In this document: positions 22,149 to 33,268 of the stretch, one piece after another
How positions within the stretch are numbered: position 1 is the first letter of the stretch
Layout: each line of letters opens with the position of its first letter
Source: Acanthosepion pharaonis
Lineage: Eukaryota; Mollusca; Cephalopoda; Sepiida; Sepiidae
DNA length: 64,000 nucleotides
Direction: 5' to 3'
Assembly (NCBI GenBank): GCA_903632075.3
Contig: CAHIKZ030005639.1
Location: 1,481,001 to 1,545,000 of the forward strand
Notes under the pieces: model-generated
What the model was told of the DNA's origin: nothing
The model's database searches: none
Seen by the model: the letters and a program-made list of their open reading frames with translations, nothing else
Translations under genes and position numbers: made by a program

Positions 22149-22369
22149 ATAAAATGCATACTTATTTTAGAGGATGTAGAAAAGTTCTCTCCGAAATACG
22201 TCATATAGCCAAAGCGGAAATAATGCACTTGTAAGGTAAATCGAGGCGAAAAATTTACAGCATTTCTTTTATATAAAACGAGGCTATATGTGTAGACGTT
22301 TACACATATATATAATATGGGGTAACGATATGCATCTTTATAGACCAAGAACAGTATTTAGGAAATTTA
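20951..22369. repeat. Microsatellite cluster in unassigned sequence
   Basis: (AG)n 21213-21250, (AT)n 21447-21492, (AT)n(TG)n 21669-21740 and (AT)n(TG)n 22083-22146. Sequence between is unassigned. Open frames crossing them are IYIYIY/THTHT artefacts. Confidence 0.85.
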
Positions 22370-22835
22370 GAAAAGACAAAATGGAAAAATATTTCTGACG
22401 CGTTTCATCCGTTAGGACTTCATCAGACTGTGTTTGTTGACGTTGTTGTGAATACACTTGCGCATACTGTAACGAACATGAGTACAGTTTTGACATAAGA
22501 ATGCTTCTCTAATTAGAAAAGAAATTAATAAGATGAAAATCTTGAAAAATTGTTTTAATCGCTAGTTCAGCCACAGTGAATTTACGTCCGGTTTCATACA
22601 ACGCTTCTTCATTCTTGGCAGAGTTTTTGTTATCACAATGTTGGATATTTAACAACAAAGATGATAGAAAGTAAAAGAAAAATTATATAGTCGATTTTTA
22701 CTAGATTGCAAAAATTATTTCCGAAAGTTTTGAAACTACCAGCGTCTCTCGTTCATGTGCATGTCTATTTACAAAATGTCAAAAAACCGGTCCAGTGAAG
22801 TACTAACGGATGAAACGCGTCAAAATAACTTTTTC
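22370..22835. mobile_element. Element bounded by inverted hairpin motifs
   Basis: The left end on the minus strand reads GTCTGATGAAGTCC, TAAC, GGATGAAACGCGTC (22430-22395). The right end on the plus strand reads GTGAAGTACTAACGGATG then AAACGCGTCAAAA (22793-22824). About 360 bp of unassigned sequence lies between these inverted ends, and (AT)n follows at 22840. This repeats the layout of family A with a different hairpin. Boundaries and class are uncertain. Confidence 0.45.
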
Positions 22836-22861
22836 CCTTAATATATATATATATATATATT

Positions 22862-23250
22862 AAGACATTTTTATGTTTATACATTGTTTTTTTATAGATA
22901 CAAATAATTAAGTAAATGCTCTCTTTATAACAGTATTAAACAACATTTACCGGCCTGAATGTCCGAGAAATTTTCATAAATTTTCATAGAAAATATTCGT
23001 CCTCCGACAGGAATCGAACTTGTATCCTATACGGAACCGTCATACAGCCTGATGTACATTAATCTTTTGGGCCACAGAGGAGAGTTCGGTTAGCAAGGTC
23101 GATTTTACTGTCTTTAGATTACAATCTTCCATGATTTTCTCAGGTACATCCATATCTGCTCATGGCGTATCCAAATGTAAACAAATGACGTCACACATTA
23201 TGAAATGGACAAAGTCCGAAAATTGTTTTAAGACATTTTTATGTTTATAA
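22862..23250 (-). mobile_element. Ser-tRNA-type SINE, copy 2
   Basis: Inverted relative of 17150-17580. The minus strand has CATTTCATAATGTGTGACGTC, CTCCTCTGTGGCCC (A-box side), GGTTCCGTATAGGATACAAG, TTCGATTCCTGTCGGAGG (B box, acceptor end) and ATTTCTCGGACATTCAGGCCGG. The D arm and anticodon region have diverged, so the cloverleaf is less complete than in copy 1. Confidence 0.65.
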
Positions 23251-23386
23251 ATTCTTTTTTTTTTCTTTTATAAATCTGTTTTATAAGAGATTATGTTAAA
23301 AACATTTTACATCGCTACACAAAAACTTTCACGTTTCAATATAGCTGTTTGTTGTTAGAATCTCTTATAATAAACATATTATAACA

Positions 23387-23447
23387 TATATATATATATA
23401 TATATATATTGCTTTTATTTTATATGTGTGTTTTTGTTTGTGCGTGC

Positions 23448-23503
<56 letters not shown>
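23387..23503. repeat. (AT)n and (TG)n arrays
   Basis: (AT) 23387-23410 and (TG) with CG interruptions 23441-23503. Confidence 0.95.
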
Positions 23504-23507
<4 letters not shown>

Positions 23508-23900
23508 AATAAATGCGTCTTGATTGCGAACAGCTTAATTTTCGCCTTGGCCTTCCTATCGTTATCCGTGACATATCGTCTTAATCTCTTAGTGTATAAA
23601 TCAGCGCTGTTTCCGTGTCAACATTCAAATTAAGTTTGCTGGCTGTTTGAAAGTCTCTACAAAATTAAGAGCTCAACTTTTCACCGCTGACATTTCATCT
23701 TCTTGCTTCTGTACTAAAAAAGCAAGAAATCCTCAAAATCATTGACTACTGTCCCACGAATTAGACGAATATCCTCGTCTCTGTTGTTAGAAGAACGCCT
23801 TTAATAATATTTTTGAAATTCAAAATGATCTGTTTTTTTTTTTACTAAATATTTGGAATAATAACTTTGCTTTTACTCTAATGTCAGCTCAAAATTTTAA
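23504..23900. other. No recognised feature
   Basis: Unique-looking sequence. Confidence 0.45.
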
Positions 23901-24053
23901 GCGAAATAAATGGTTCAGTTCGACATTCCAACCACCTGGAGAAGGCCGAAGCATACAATAGCCGAAACGTTGTAATAAATATGGCGACAAAGATGAATAC
24001 AATAGTCCGAATAATGTAAATAGTGTACATAATACCTCATCTCAGAAATATAG
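23901..24053 (+). mobile_element. Family A foldback element, single right arm
   Basis: Begins GCGAAATAAATGGTTCAGTT, contains ACCTGGAGAAGGCC...AATAGCCGAAACG (23935-23970) and ends CCTCATCTCAGAAATATAG at 24053, which shows the intact terminus. Only one arm is present. Confidence 0.65.
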
Positions 24054-24279
24054 ACAGATATTCAAAATTTTAAACCATGAATTTTGTGATTTTTCTTTTT
24101 GAATGCTCAGCGGTGTGGTACTTATAAAGATTTATTAGACATGTGTAGGAGTTGAAAACCTATTAGAATAACGTACTAAAAAAAATCATGAGGATAACAG
24201 TTCGAATATTTTGTAGAATATATTCATGGATATTTTTTAGAAAACAAGATATAAACCTAAAAATTTAGCCTAAAAATTT

Positions 24280-24757
24280 GATGCCAGATGAGAATCTTTA
24301 TTCTTCATCATTTATTCTTCATTTAAATGGTAATGTTAATAGTAATGGTGAAAGAAACCGTTTCCATGCAGGAAAATATCGGCATTCATTGAGCGAACAG
24401 TTTGTTATGTTAATTAAGATTTATGAAATATTTTTCTTTCAAATATTTCCTCAGGAAATTAAACTTCTCAACTCCACTAACTTATCGTTCTTTCTATTAA
24501 TGGCGGGAGTTTCTTTCCAAACCTTTTAGTCTTGGTAGTGGGCAATGTTAACAACATCATTTTATCAGTATTTTTCCTTCATTGCTATTCTTTTTATAGG
24601 AAGAACTCAAGTTGTGAGGTTTTTATCATTTGGTATATATTTTGTGATTCAGCACCTCTAACCTGAAGAAGAGTGTCCTTCTTTAAAGCATGAAAAAGAT
24701 TCGTTCGTTTCAAACGATTTTTAATCGTTGATCTGTGTAAACGGTTGTGTGATGATT
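24280..24757 (+). repeat. Dispersed repeat family H, copy 1
   Basis: GGCATTCATTGAGCGAACAG, TTTATGAAATATTTTTCTTT, AAACTTCTCAACTCCACTAA, CTTATCG and CCAAACCTTTTAG align in order with 46570-46740 and more distantly with 47030-47110. Cut by the mariner insertion at 24759. Confidence 0.5.
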
Positions 24758-24760
24758 ATA

Positions 24761-26040
24761 TCAGTTCATCCCATAAGTTCTGTCCGAATTTCGAATAAAG
24801 AAAACAAGTGACCAAATGTTACATTTAATTACAGATTCAATCAACAATGTATTTTCCCTGATTATCTATGACTTCCTTCCATCTATTATCAAGCTTACTA
24901 ATTCCATTACTGTAAAATTCTTTTGGCTTTGATTCGAAGAACTCACAAATGTCAGTTTTAACCTCTTCCTGTATTACAAAAGCTGTTTCTTCCAAATGAT
25001 TCTGTAAGCTGCGAAACAAATGGTAGTCTGAAGGAGCAAGATTGGGAGAATAAGGTGGATGAAGAATTTTCTGCCAATGACGTTCTTCGATCTTTTGTGA
25101 CGTGATTCTTGCTGTGTGGGGTCGTGCATTATCCTGACGAAACATCACCTGTTTTCGATTCAATAGAGCAGGTATTTTTTTTCTCAAAGCTTGGTTCAAA
25201 CGCTCTAATTGCTGACAGTATATTTGAGTATTAATTGTTGCATTAGGTGGTAAGAATTCAAAGTGGATTATTCCTTGTTGATGCCACCAGATTGAAAGAA
25301 GAACCTTTTGCCCCTTCTCGGCTATGGCTGGGGTCCTTCCGCTTTACCAAGCCACTGTCTACGACGCTTAATATTTCGATAAAAGATCCATTTTTCGTCG
25401 CCAGTCACAAGTCTATCCAAAAAAGGTGAAACAAGTTGGCGAGAATGGGGAGAAGAGCAGATGTCAACTCGGGATTTGAGGTTGTTTTCAGTAATATTCA
25501 TGAGGCACCCATTTTCCAAGTTTAGGAATTTTTCCAAGTTGTTGAAGATGACGATGCACAGTTGTATGGTTTGAACTGAGAACCACTGCCAATTCCTCAA
25601 CTGATAAAGCAGGATCTTCTTCAAGGGCTGCTTCAAAAAGCTTTTCATCAAACTCAACTGGACGTCCGGTTCGATCTTCATCTTCAAGGGTGAAATCTCC
25701 ACCTCTGAATTTTGCAAACCATCTTCTGCAAGTTCTTTCATTCACACATTCCTCTCCATAAATTGAGTGAATGTTTCTAGCCGCTTCGGCTGCTTAGTTT
25801 CCTTTCTTGAACTCATAAAGCATTATGTGCCTCAAATGATTCTTGGGTACTTCCATGTTAGCAGGGTTTTAATCAAACAAAATTTAATTTTATTGTTCTC
25901 TGAAATAAAATTTGACCAGTTTAAATGCATCTAAACATAAAAATAAAGTTCAGCTACATTAGACATTATAAAATCCTCTTTAAATTTTGTTCATTTTAAC
26001 AAAAAGTTAAAATTCGGACAGAACTTATGGGATAACCTGA
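24761..26040 (-). mobile_element. mariner-family DNA transposon, near full length
   Basis: Terminal inverted repeats TCAG.T.ATCCCATAAGTTC... lie at 24761-24790 and 26011-26040 with 28 of 30 positions matching, and the expected TA target duplication is at 24759-24760 and 26041-26042. Length 1280 bp is typical of mariner. The transposase lies on the minus strand with a premature stop and two frameshifts, so the copy is non-autonomous. The ends look intact. Confidence 0.93.
24837..25856 (-). pseudogene. mariner transposase pseudogene
   Basis: Start ATG at 25856 (MEVPKNHLRHIMLYEFKKGN) and stop at 24837 give about 340 codons, the usual family length. The N-terminal helix-turn-helix region contains NERTCRRWFAKF and EDEDRTGRPVE, then a second HTH (ALSVEELAVVLSSNHTTVHR) and the WVPHE linker motif. 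Catalytic residues are visible: D in VTGDEKW, D in RQDNARPH and D in SPNLAPSDYHLF, with 34 residues between the last two (D,D34D). Defects: TAA at codon 21 (25794-25796), a +1 shift near 25495 after WVPHE, and a shift near 25325 after GKAEGPQP. Cut-and-paste transposition into TA sites is the known role of the family; this copy cannot make a full protein. Confidence 0.92.
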
Positions 26041-26144
26041 TAGCTTCGACGAGTGTTTTTAGCTTTTTCCTCTTGTGAAACCCTTGAAATAATCTTCCTG
26101 CCTCAGGAAACCTCCGTATAATAAATTATTATATAACACTATCA

Positions 26145-26390
26145 ATATCCATTTTTTATTTTATTGCTTAAAGATTATTTTTAGTGGGCACCCATATTTT
26201 GCTGGATGATCTATTTATTTATTAAACAGTATATTAATTTATTTCCATACACCGGTCTGAATATTCGAGAAATCTTATTAGAAAAATATGCGTCCTTCGG
26301 CAGGATTCGAACCAGTGTTTCCCTAGGGAAAACTGTCATTAGATCTGACTTGCTTTAACTGCTCGGCTACAAAGAACCTAATGGCCAAAC
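26145..26390 (-). mobile_element. Ser-type SINE, copy 3
   Basis: The minus strand reads TTGTAGCCGAGCAGTTAAAG (A box), a variable arm TTTTCCCTAGGGAAA, CTGGTTCGAATCCTGCCG (B box, T arm), ATTTCTCGAATATTCAGACC and a TTTAATAAATAAATAG tail. Long variable arm and core match the copies at 17.3 and 23.0 kb. Confidence 0.6.
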
Positions 26391-26399
26391 AAAGCCCGA

Positions 26400-26600
26400 A
26401 TATTGATTTTGAACGCAGGTTCGAATCCTGCCGGAGAACACATTTCTTTCATCAGGTTGAAATATTCGCTACATGAATACACATTACGTGTACGCAGGCT
26501 GGTACTTGAAATAAATATTGTTTAAAATAAACGAAGCATCTAAACAGATACGGACATCCACTAAAAATAACGTTTGAAGTAATAAAAATATTTAGGATTA
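26400..26600 (+). mobile_element. Ser-type SINE, copy 4, truncated
   Basis: Starts near the T arm (GCAGGTTCGAATCCTGCCGG, 26411-26430) and runs into the shared tail ACTAAAAATAACGTTT. Head-to-head with copy 3, only a few tens of bases apart. Confidence 0.55.
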
Positions 26601-26624
26601 AAAAAATTCATTAACGCTTCAGAA

Positions 26625-26717
<93 letters not shown>
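26625..26717. repeat. (AT)n(TG)n microsatellite
   Basis: (AT) with one G interruption to about 26690, then (TG)13. Confidence 0.97.
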
Positions 26718-26719
<2 letters not shown>

Positions 26720-26720
<1 letters not shown>

Positions 26721-27100
26721 AAAATATATAGAAAATAGAAAAGAACTTGTTAGGTAAATAATCCAAAGTTCTTTAGTATTCTTGTTATTATTTTTAAAAA
26801 AACAGTGCTCGATACAAAATTAGAGCCTAAATGTAATTATTTATTTAAAATATGATTCTATCGCTACATAAGAGTTCTCATGTTTCAAAACAAGAGCCAA
26901 AACCTTCAATATAATTATCTGAATTAAATTCAATTAGAGTGCCAAGCTTGAACCTGGAACAGAGCCTGGTACTTTAATTCAATTTAATTCAAATAATTAT
27001 ATTGAAGTTTTCGGCTCTTGTTTTGAAACATGAGAATTGTTATGTAGCGATGGAATCATATTCTTAAATAAATAATTATATATATATATATATATATATT
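26720..27100. repeat. Foldback repeat family B, copy 2, with long palindrome
   Basis: The left part has GAAAAGAACTTGTTAGG, AAAGTTCTTTAGTA and CAGTGCTCGATACAAA. Arms at about 26833-26936 and 26975-27078 are inverted copies of ~104 bp with few mismatches (TATGATTC.ATCGCTACATA, CATGTTTCAAAACAAGAGCC, TTCAATATAATTAT), separated by a 38-bp loop. (AT)n lies on both outer sides. Confidence 0.8.
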
Positions 27101-27139
27101 TGTGTGTGTATGGTATTATCGGTACTCAAAATATATATG

Positions 27140-27510
27140 GGTTTTTCATTTATTAATCCGACATATTTTTCTTTTATTGCTTACAAGTTATTTTTAGTGG
27201 GTACCCATATCTGAGTAAATGATGGGCTTATTTATTAAACAGTATATTTATTTATTTCCATTTAAATATATTGTTTATTAAATTTAATAAATATTTATAT
27301 CCAGCTTAATAAATTTAATAAATATTATACCCTGTTTAGTAAGTTTAATAAATATGTATTATTACTTAATATTCAAATTGCTAAATGGAAATAAATAAAT
27401 ATACTGTTTAATAAATAAACAGAGCTACTCAAATACGGCTACACACGAGAAATAACGTTTAAACAATAAAATAAACTACGTCGAATTAATAAATGAAAAT
27501 CCATTTATAA
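27140..27510. mobile_element. Two SINE tails in inverted orientation
   Basis: 27155-27270 (TTTCATTTATTAAT.CGAC, GTTATTTTTAGTGGGTACCC, TTATTTATTAAACAGTAT) is the inverse of 27385-27505. These are 3' parts of the Ser-type SINE family around an A/T-rich spacer with three TTTAATAAATAT-type repeats. Confidence 0.6.
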
Positions 27511-28007
27511 TATCTATCTCTTTTAGATTTTATTATAATATCGTAGATCAAAATATTTCTAGTGTTCATCATTTATTAATACTACATTCAGAATTATTTT
27601 AAAATTATAATTCTGAATAAAAAACAAAAGAACAAACTATAAATGAAAGTAGCAAATACAGACATACATACACTCATAAATAGACAGAGACGGATCTATG
27701 CATGCATCCTTACGTACGCAGACAATTGATGAAAAAGGATTTTATTTGGACAAAATATACATTTTTCAACACCACATTATTTGCGATTTCTGGGACGAAT
27801 ATTAATCAAGGAATTCGGATATTATACATGGAAAATTAAAGAACAAAATTAGCTAAAAATGACATAGGAAACTAGACTCAATGATCTACCTTAATATGTT
27901 TAAAGTGGGACGAACACACACATACAAGTACATACTCACACACACATATGTGTGTGTGTGTGTATGTGTATATATGAGGAAATTGTATGACAATGTGGAG
28001 AAACTTG
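27511..28007. other. Unassigned, ending in short (TG)n/(AT)n
   Basis: No supported gene; CACACATATGTGTGTG near 27940-27962 is palindromic. Confidence 0.45.
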
Positions 28008-28042
28008 TTACCCGTTTCGAACTTTAGGACTTCATCTGCGCA
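28008..28042 (-). ncRNA. Hammerhead-like hairpin motif
   Basis: The minus strand reads GCAGATGAAGTCCTAAAG then TTCGAAACGGGTAAC. Same arrangement as at 22395-22430, with substitutions in the first position and weaker stem pairing. Confidence 0.35.
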
Positions 28043-28383
28043 TGTGCAGCCATATTATCATAAAAAATACGGTCGAAATGCGTAACAAATGAAGTTTTAC
28101 ACTTTTCGCAATATTGCTCTTGATATATAAAAATATGTAAAAAATGTATCAAACCTTATTTTAGGTCCAGAAAAAAAGTTATCTTAGTCCAGTCAGAAAG
28201 AAATCACTTGTACAATAAGGAAAATATAATGAAAAGTGCCTGTGTATGGATAAAAGTGAACAATATCAGGGATAGAGAGTATGTAAATATAAAAGTGTAC
28301 TTAGAAGTTAGAAGTCAACAAACTAATGATTGAGTTTAACATGAAACATTTAACATGTCACCTCTCGGTGTTAACTTCAATGT

Positions 28384-28444
<61 letters not shown>

Positions 28445-28589
28445 CACGTGAAATTAGAACGAATAGTATCCAATTCCGACGTTCGTAATATTTAATTTCA
28501 AAGATGGCTCAATACAAAAGTCGAGCAATATTTTTCATTTTAGGGTATTACATTAAAAACATGTAAAAAACGCTGCACAAGTGCAATCA
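28043..28589. repeat. Unassigned sequence with (AT)n 28387-28442
   Basis: GTGAACAATATCAGGGATAG near 28257 recurs near 30838 and, inverted, near 48738, so a further repeat family passes through here. The rest is unassigned. Confidence 0.5.
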
Positions 28590-28806
28590 TTGTTTACATT
28601 ATTCAGACTATTTTCCTCATCTTTGTCGCCATATTTATTACAACGTTTCGGCCGTTGTAAACTCTGGCCTTCTTCAGGTGGTTGGAATGTCGAACTTAAC
28701 CATTTATTTTGCTCACTGGGGTAGAGTGTTCTAGCTCCATGTGCCATGAGGACAATTGTCCTAATAATGTAAATAATGTACATAATACCTCATCTCAGAA
28801 ATATAG
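28590..28806. mobile_element. Family A foldback element, internally deleted
   Basis: The left arm (28592-28745) contains the hairpin motif on the minus strand (28679-28641: CCTGAAGAAGGCC...AACGGCCGAAACG) and runs to CCATGTGCCATG. It jumps directly to the outer end of the right arm (GAGGACAATTGTCC...CTCATCTCAGAAATATAG, ending 28806). The tRNA-like centre and inner right arm are missing, as expected from deletion at a hairpin. Confidence 0.65.
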
Positions 28807-28809
28807 TCA

Positions 28810-30120
28810 GCTACTGAAGTGCAATCATGTTTCGATGTGTATTAACCAGGAATTAGTAAATAACTGGTTAGTAGACAATTCATTAAGATTTAAAAACAGC
28901 ATACAACCTCTTTTCACAAGAAAATGAACAAAAGAAAAAGAGTAAGAAAGAAAGACACAAGATATACTCTCTTTTTCCGAGAAAGAAAAGAGCAAGAAAA
29001 AAGAGGGAGGAGATAGCAAATATATATTTCGTTTTTTTTTTTGTGTGTATAACTCTTTATGAATGACTGTTTTCAATCTTATTGAATTATTAAAATCATC
29101 AAGAAAAAATCAAATTTAAACGTGGTTGAAAATACCATTTTCAAAAATCTTTCTTGCAGCCACATATTTTTGGTATTTGCTTGTTAAATATTTTTTCTCT
29201 TGCAAGCACTGAATGTGTATTAAGTGCATGTCTCTTTATGTCGCCATCTTTCTTTACTAGCCTCTTCTGTTTGGTCTACGCACCCGAGTTATAAAGTGCG
29301 AATAGGTTTTATCAGAGTTTAGCCCTTAAAAATTCCATCAACACAACTTGTTGATAAAGAAGAATGCCAGAATTGTAAACCGCTCTGAGGTGACTTCGCG
29401 AATGTAGATTTACGAGTGTTTTCCACGACTTGTGTAGGAGCCCTGTTAGCTAGGAAATCGACGCGGAACAGGCGGAGTTTTGGCAACTGATGTAGGAGAA
29501 GGTTTAGCAACCGGAGAGATCTGCAGTTTTACAACTTCCCTTAATATTTTCCCGTGTTTGTTCTACGATTTAATTCAGAGAGACGGTTTGTCTGAGAGAA
29601 CTTGTGTAACTACATATCGCTGTCAGCATCCTTTCTTGTACACAGGCCCGGCTTGTTTCTACAGGCGACAATGGTCAATTTGCTGAACCCTTATATCTCC
29701 TCCGTGGTGTTGTTATCCTTCAGAAGCTATAGAACAGTTACTTGTTATATTAAAGGTTTCTTCTTGGAAGTGTATAATTTTATATCTCCGGAATGGGATT
29801 CAATATATCCTTATATCTTATTCCACTCGCTGGCTTGAGTAATTCGAGATGGACTCACATACACCAAATTATTGAGAATTGAAACTGCTGGAAGCGTTCG
29901 AGCAGTAATAGATGCTATTGTTTTATAAGCCAGATTTGGGGTCTATTTTAACAGAGAATTCAAGGATTAGTTGGAAATGATTATCTTTACACTTTCTCTT
30001 TGATTTCCTTCTTTCAAAGACTGTATACATTTGTATCCTAACTGAACTAGAACTATACGGCGAAAATTCATTCTGATATATTTTTCTGAATTTGTCTGGC
30101 CGAATTTCTCTTCATCTGTG
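28810..30120. other. No recognised feature
   Basis: A 1.3-kb stretch of comparatively complex sequence. Frames of 60-80 codons exist in several phases (for example 29319-29510 minus, 29480-29686 plus) with no motifs I recognise and no consistent exon structure. Confidence 0.5.
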
Positions 30121-30124
30121 AGGT

Positions 30125-30300
30125 GAATGTTGCAACAGATGGAGGCATCATATGTGATTCTTTAGAAGGATGCTGAATATTCAATGGTCAGAGTACGTAA
30201 GCAACGTAAAAGTCTTATGGAAAATGGAACGATAAAGGTCACTTATACACAGAATCAGAAATAGAGAGGGCAGAAGGAAAAAGGGGAGGCAGTAGACCAC
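30125..30300 (+). pseudogene. LINE ORF2 tail, APE/RTE-like family, copy 3
   Basis: Frames read RRMLNIQWSEYVSNVKVLWK then RSLIHRIRNRE, the box preceding LKFLGH in this LINE family. Short, truncated at both ends. Confidence 0.5.
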
Positions 30301-30361
30301 CTACCTGAAGGTTTTGTGTGAAAAGAAGAGGATTGGAGAGTGTACATCACTGTCGTGCATC

Positions 30362-30413
30362 ATATATATATATATATATATATATATTCTTACATACTTA
30401 CATATATATGCAT

Positions 30414-30493
<80 letters not shown>

Positions 30494-30729
30494 CTATTTA
30501 TTTAAAAATATAATTCCAACTCGCGACATAAGAGGTCTCATGTTTCATAACAAAAGCCGAAAACTTCAATATATGTGAAAATATATAGAAAATAGGAAAG
30601 AACTGGTTAGGCAAATGATCCAAAGTTCCTTAGTATTTTTGTTATTATTTTTAAAAAATAGTGCTCGATACAAAAGTAGAGCATAAATATAATTATTTAT
30701 TTAAACATATGATTCCAACTCGCGACATA

Positions 30730-30808
<79 letters not shown>
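30362..30808. repeat. (AT)n arrays interleaved with two family B pieces
   Basis: (AT)n 30362-30492, family B end 30495-30572 (ATTCCAACTCGCGACATAAG, CATGTTTCATAACAAAAGCC), second family B piece 30574-30732 (GAAAGAACTGGTTAGGCAAA, GTGCTCGATACAAAAGTAG), then (AT)n 30732-30781 and (TG)n to 30808. Confidence 0.75.
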
Positions 30809-30811
<3 letters not shown>

Positions 30812-31452
30812 AAAATATAGTTTTAAGTTATGGTTAAAGTGTTCAATATCAGAGATAGATCATATGCAAATATAAAAGCCGACATTTAAGTCGACACCCA
30901 GCAGCGATCGTCAATCTCATGATTAAAAGGAAATCTTTAGACCATGTTTGTTCTAGACAATGGTGCATTTTATGTAAGTCTGTTGTATTATTCTAACGTT
31001 TTTTGATGGGCGAATTCATATATAAACACAAGTAAATATAATAATAACAATCAACATCAAATAATAAAGTAATCACTAATGAGTACAAAAGTTAACAAAC
31101 AACACTAGAAAATACCTACATAACCTTTAGAATAATAATATAAACCTACCCATAATTCACCATTGATCAGCATATATAAATAGTCGAGTCAAAACACAAC
31201 CTATGGTGAGTGCGTTTAAACATGAAACAGACTTATGCTGTTGGGTATTGACTCAATGAACACTCACAGCCTTGGGTAAATACCAGTTCAGACAGTACCC
31301 AATAGCCTTGTTTGCCGGCAGAGTAGGGGAAGGAATAGATAACTTAAAGCAGCCAAAAGAAAGTTAGCAAAACGCGGATGAGATTCTTATAGGAGCCAAC
31401 AGCTGCAATTATAGTATCATTAGCCATATTGCACACAGGGCATTGCGCTATG
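30809..31452. other. Unassigned sequence
   Basis: TTCAATATCAGAGATAG near 30841 matches the repeat at 28257. Otherwise no supported feature. Confidence 0.4.
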
Positions 31453-31470
31453 ATCTATCTATCTATCTAT

Positions 31471-31515
<45 letters not shown>
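31453..31515. repeat. (ATCT)n(AC)n(AT)n compound microsatellite
   Basis: Three arrays back to back. Confidence 0.95.
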
Positions 31516-32097
31516 AATTCATATTATGCTATTTAATTATATCAAATATATTAAAAATTGAGAAAACCACATAACCTAATACTTTTTAAAATTTTCTTCG
31601 AAAGCAAATGTCTTAATGAATAAATAAAAAAAAATTAGAGTAAATTTAACATAAATAAATATAAATAAATAAAAATAAATAATTAGGTAAATAAAATAAT
31701 GAAAGTTTATGTCATGATTAAAAATAAAAGAAAAAATCATATATGTATGTATGCATGTATGTATGTATGTATGTCAAGGACGTACAGTGGAGTAGTGGGT
31801 AGTGGCTCGGATCTAGATACTAATGAATCCTCTTCTTCTCTCTCCAGCTATGGACAGACTGGGTTCTGTAGCCTTGAATGGCAACTTTGAATCCAAAACC
31901 TGCGGGAGGTTGTTTGAGGATTAGTGTACCAGGTCTCTGTATTCAGTCATTCAAAAAGTGTGGTTGGTTCTTCACAAAGCCTTCACCACTATAATGAAAT
32001 TATATGTGCTGGCTATTGATTCCTAGGAACTGAGTTGATGACAGTCATACGTCGAATACGATGGGAGAGTACTCCATATCTATGACAATATAAGGCC
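31516..32097. repeat. Unassigned; repeat J near 31780-32085
   Basis: TCATACGTCGAATACGATGG, GAGAGT (near 32047-32072) recurs as TCATACGTCGAAAACGACAG, GAGAGT near 52816-52842. In both cases an array of AT or TC follows within about 60 bp. A (GTAT)n run is at 31742-31772. Confidence 0.4.

Positions 32098-32170
<73 letters not shown>
32098..32170. repeat. (AT)n(AG)n microsatellite
   Basis: (AT)25 then (AG)12. Confidence 0.97.
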
Positions 32171-32475
32171 TAGTGATAATTTCTCTGGGCAAACCTTTTG
32201 ATATCTATATACAATCTGACTACCGTCGCTGTATAGAAGAATCTATTGACATCGGCTATATCCAAAACACATATTAAAAAAATCACTGTATATGATATAT
32301 ATCGATAGAAGAATTTACTAACATCATCTATACCCTAAACACATATTTAAAAAATCGTTCGTACGCATGTGCATGATCGCATCAACTTAAACTACGAAGG
32401 GTCGCAGCGCGTTGCATCAAAACTGTTCCACTTTGTCACAGTGCTTGATATGCAAATATTTATATATCGTTATAC

Positions 32476-32526
<51 letters not shown>

Positions 32527-32765
32527 TAAATGTGTGCATATTTGACATAAATGATAATATATTTAATAAAAACAAATGCAGTCATTTTTTATTTAGAGCT
32601 CTGTGTATAAATACAGGTTCATAATCAATATTTTCTACATTTTCTTTGCTAAATTTGCTGAAGGAACGAAACGCATCGACATACAAGTCTTTTCTTTTCC
32701 ATTTCTTTCACTGATATAGTCTATGCATATACATTTATTCTTAGCTGAATTTTTACACCACAAAG
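32171..32765. repeat. Unassigned with (AT)n 32479-32522
   Basis: A ~35-bp segment ending AAACACATATT is repeated (near 32240-32275 and 32308-32345). Otherwise unassigned. Confidence 0.4.

Positions 32766-33265
<500 letters not shown>

Positions 33266-33268
<3 letters not shown>

Noticed and set aside
24664..24712. CCTGAAGAAGAGTG...ATGAAAAAG as another hairpin-motif copy
   Set aside because: Stem pairing is poor and the spacing differs from other members.
25247..25429. 60-codon plus-strand frame inside the mariner
   Set aside because: Antisense shadow of the transposase pseudogene.
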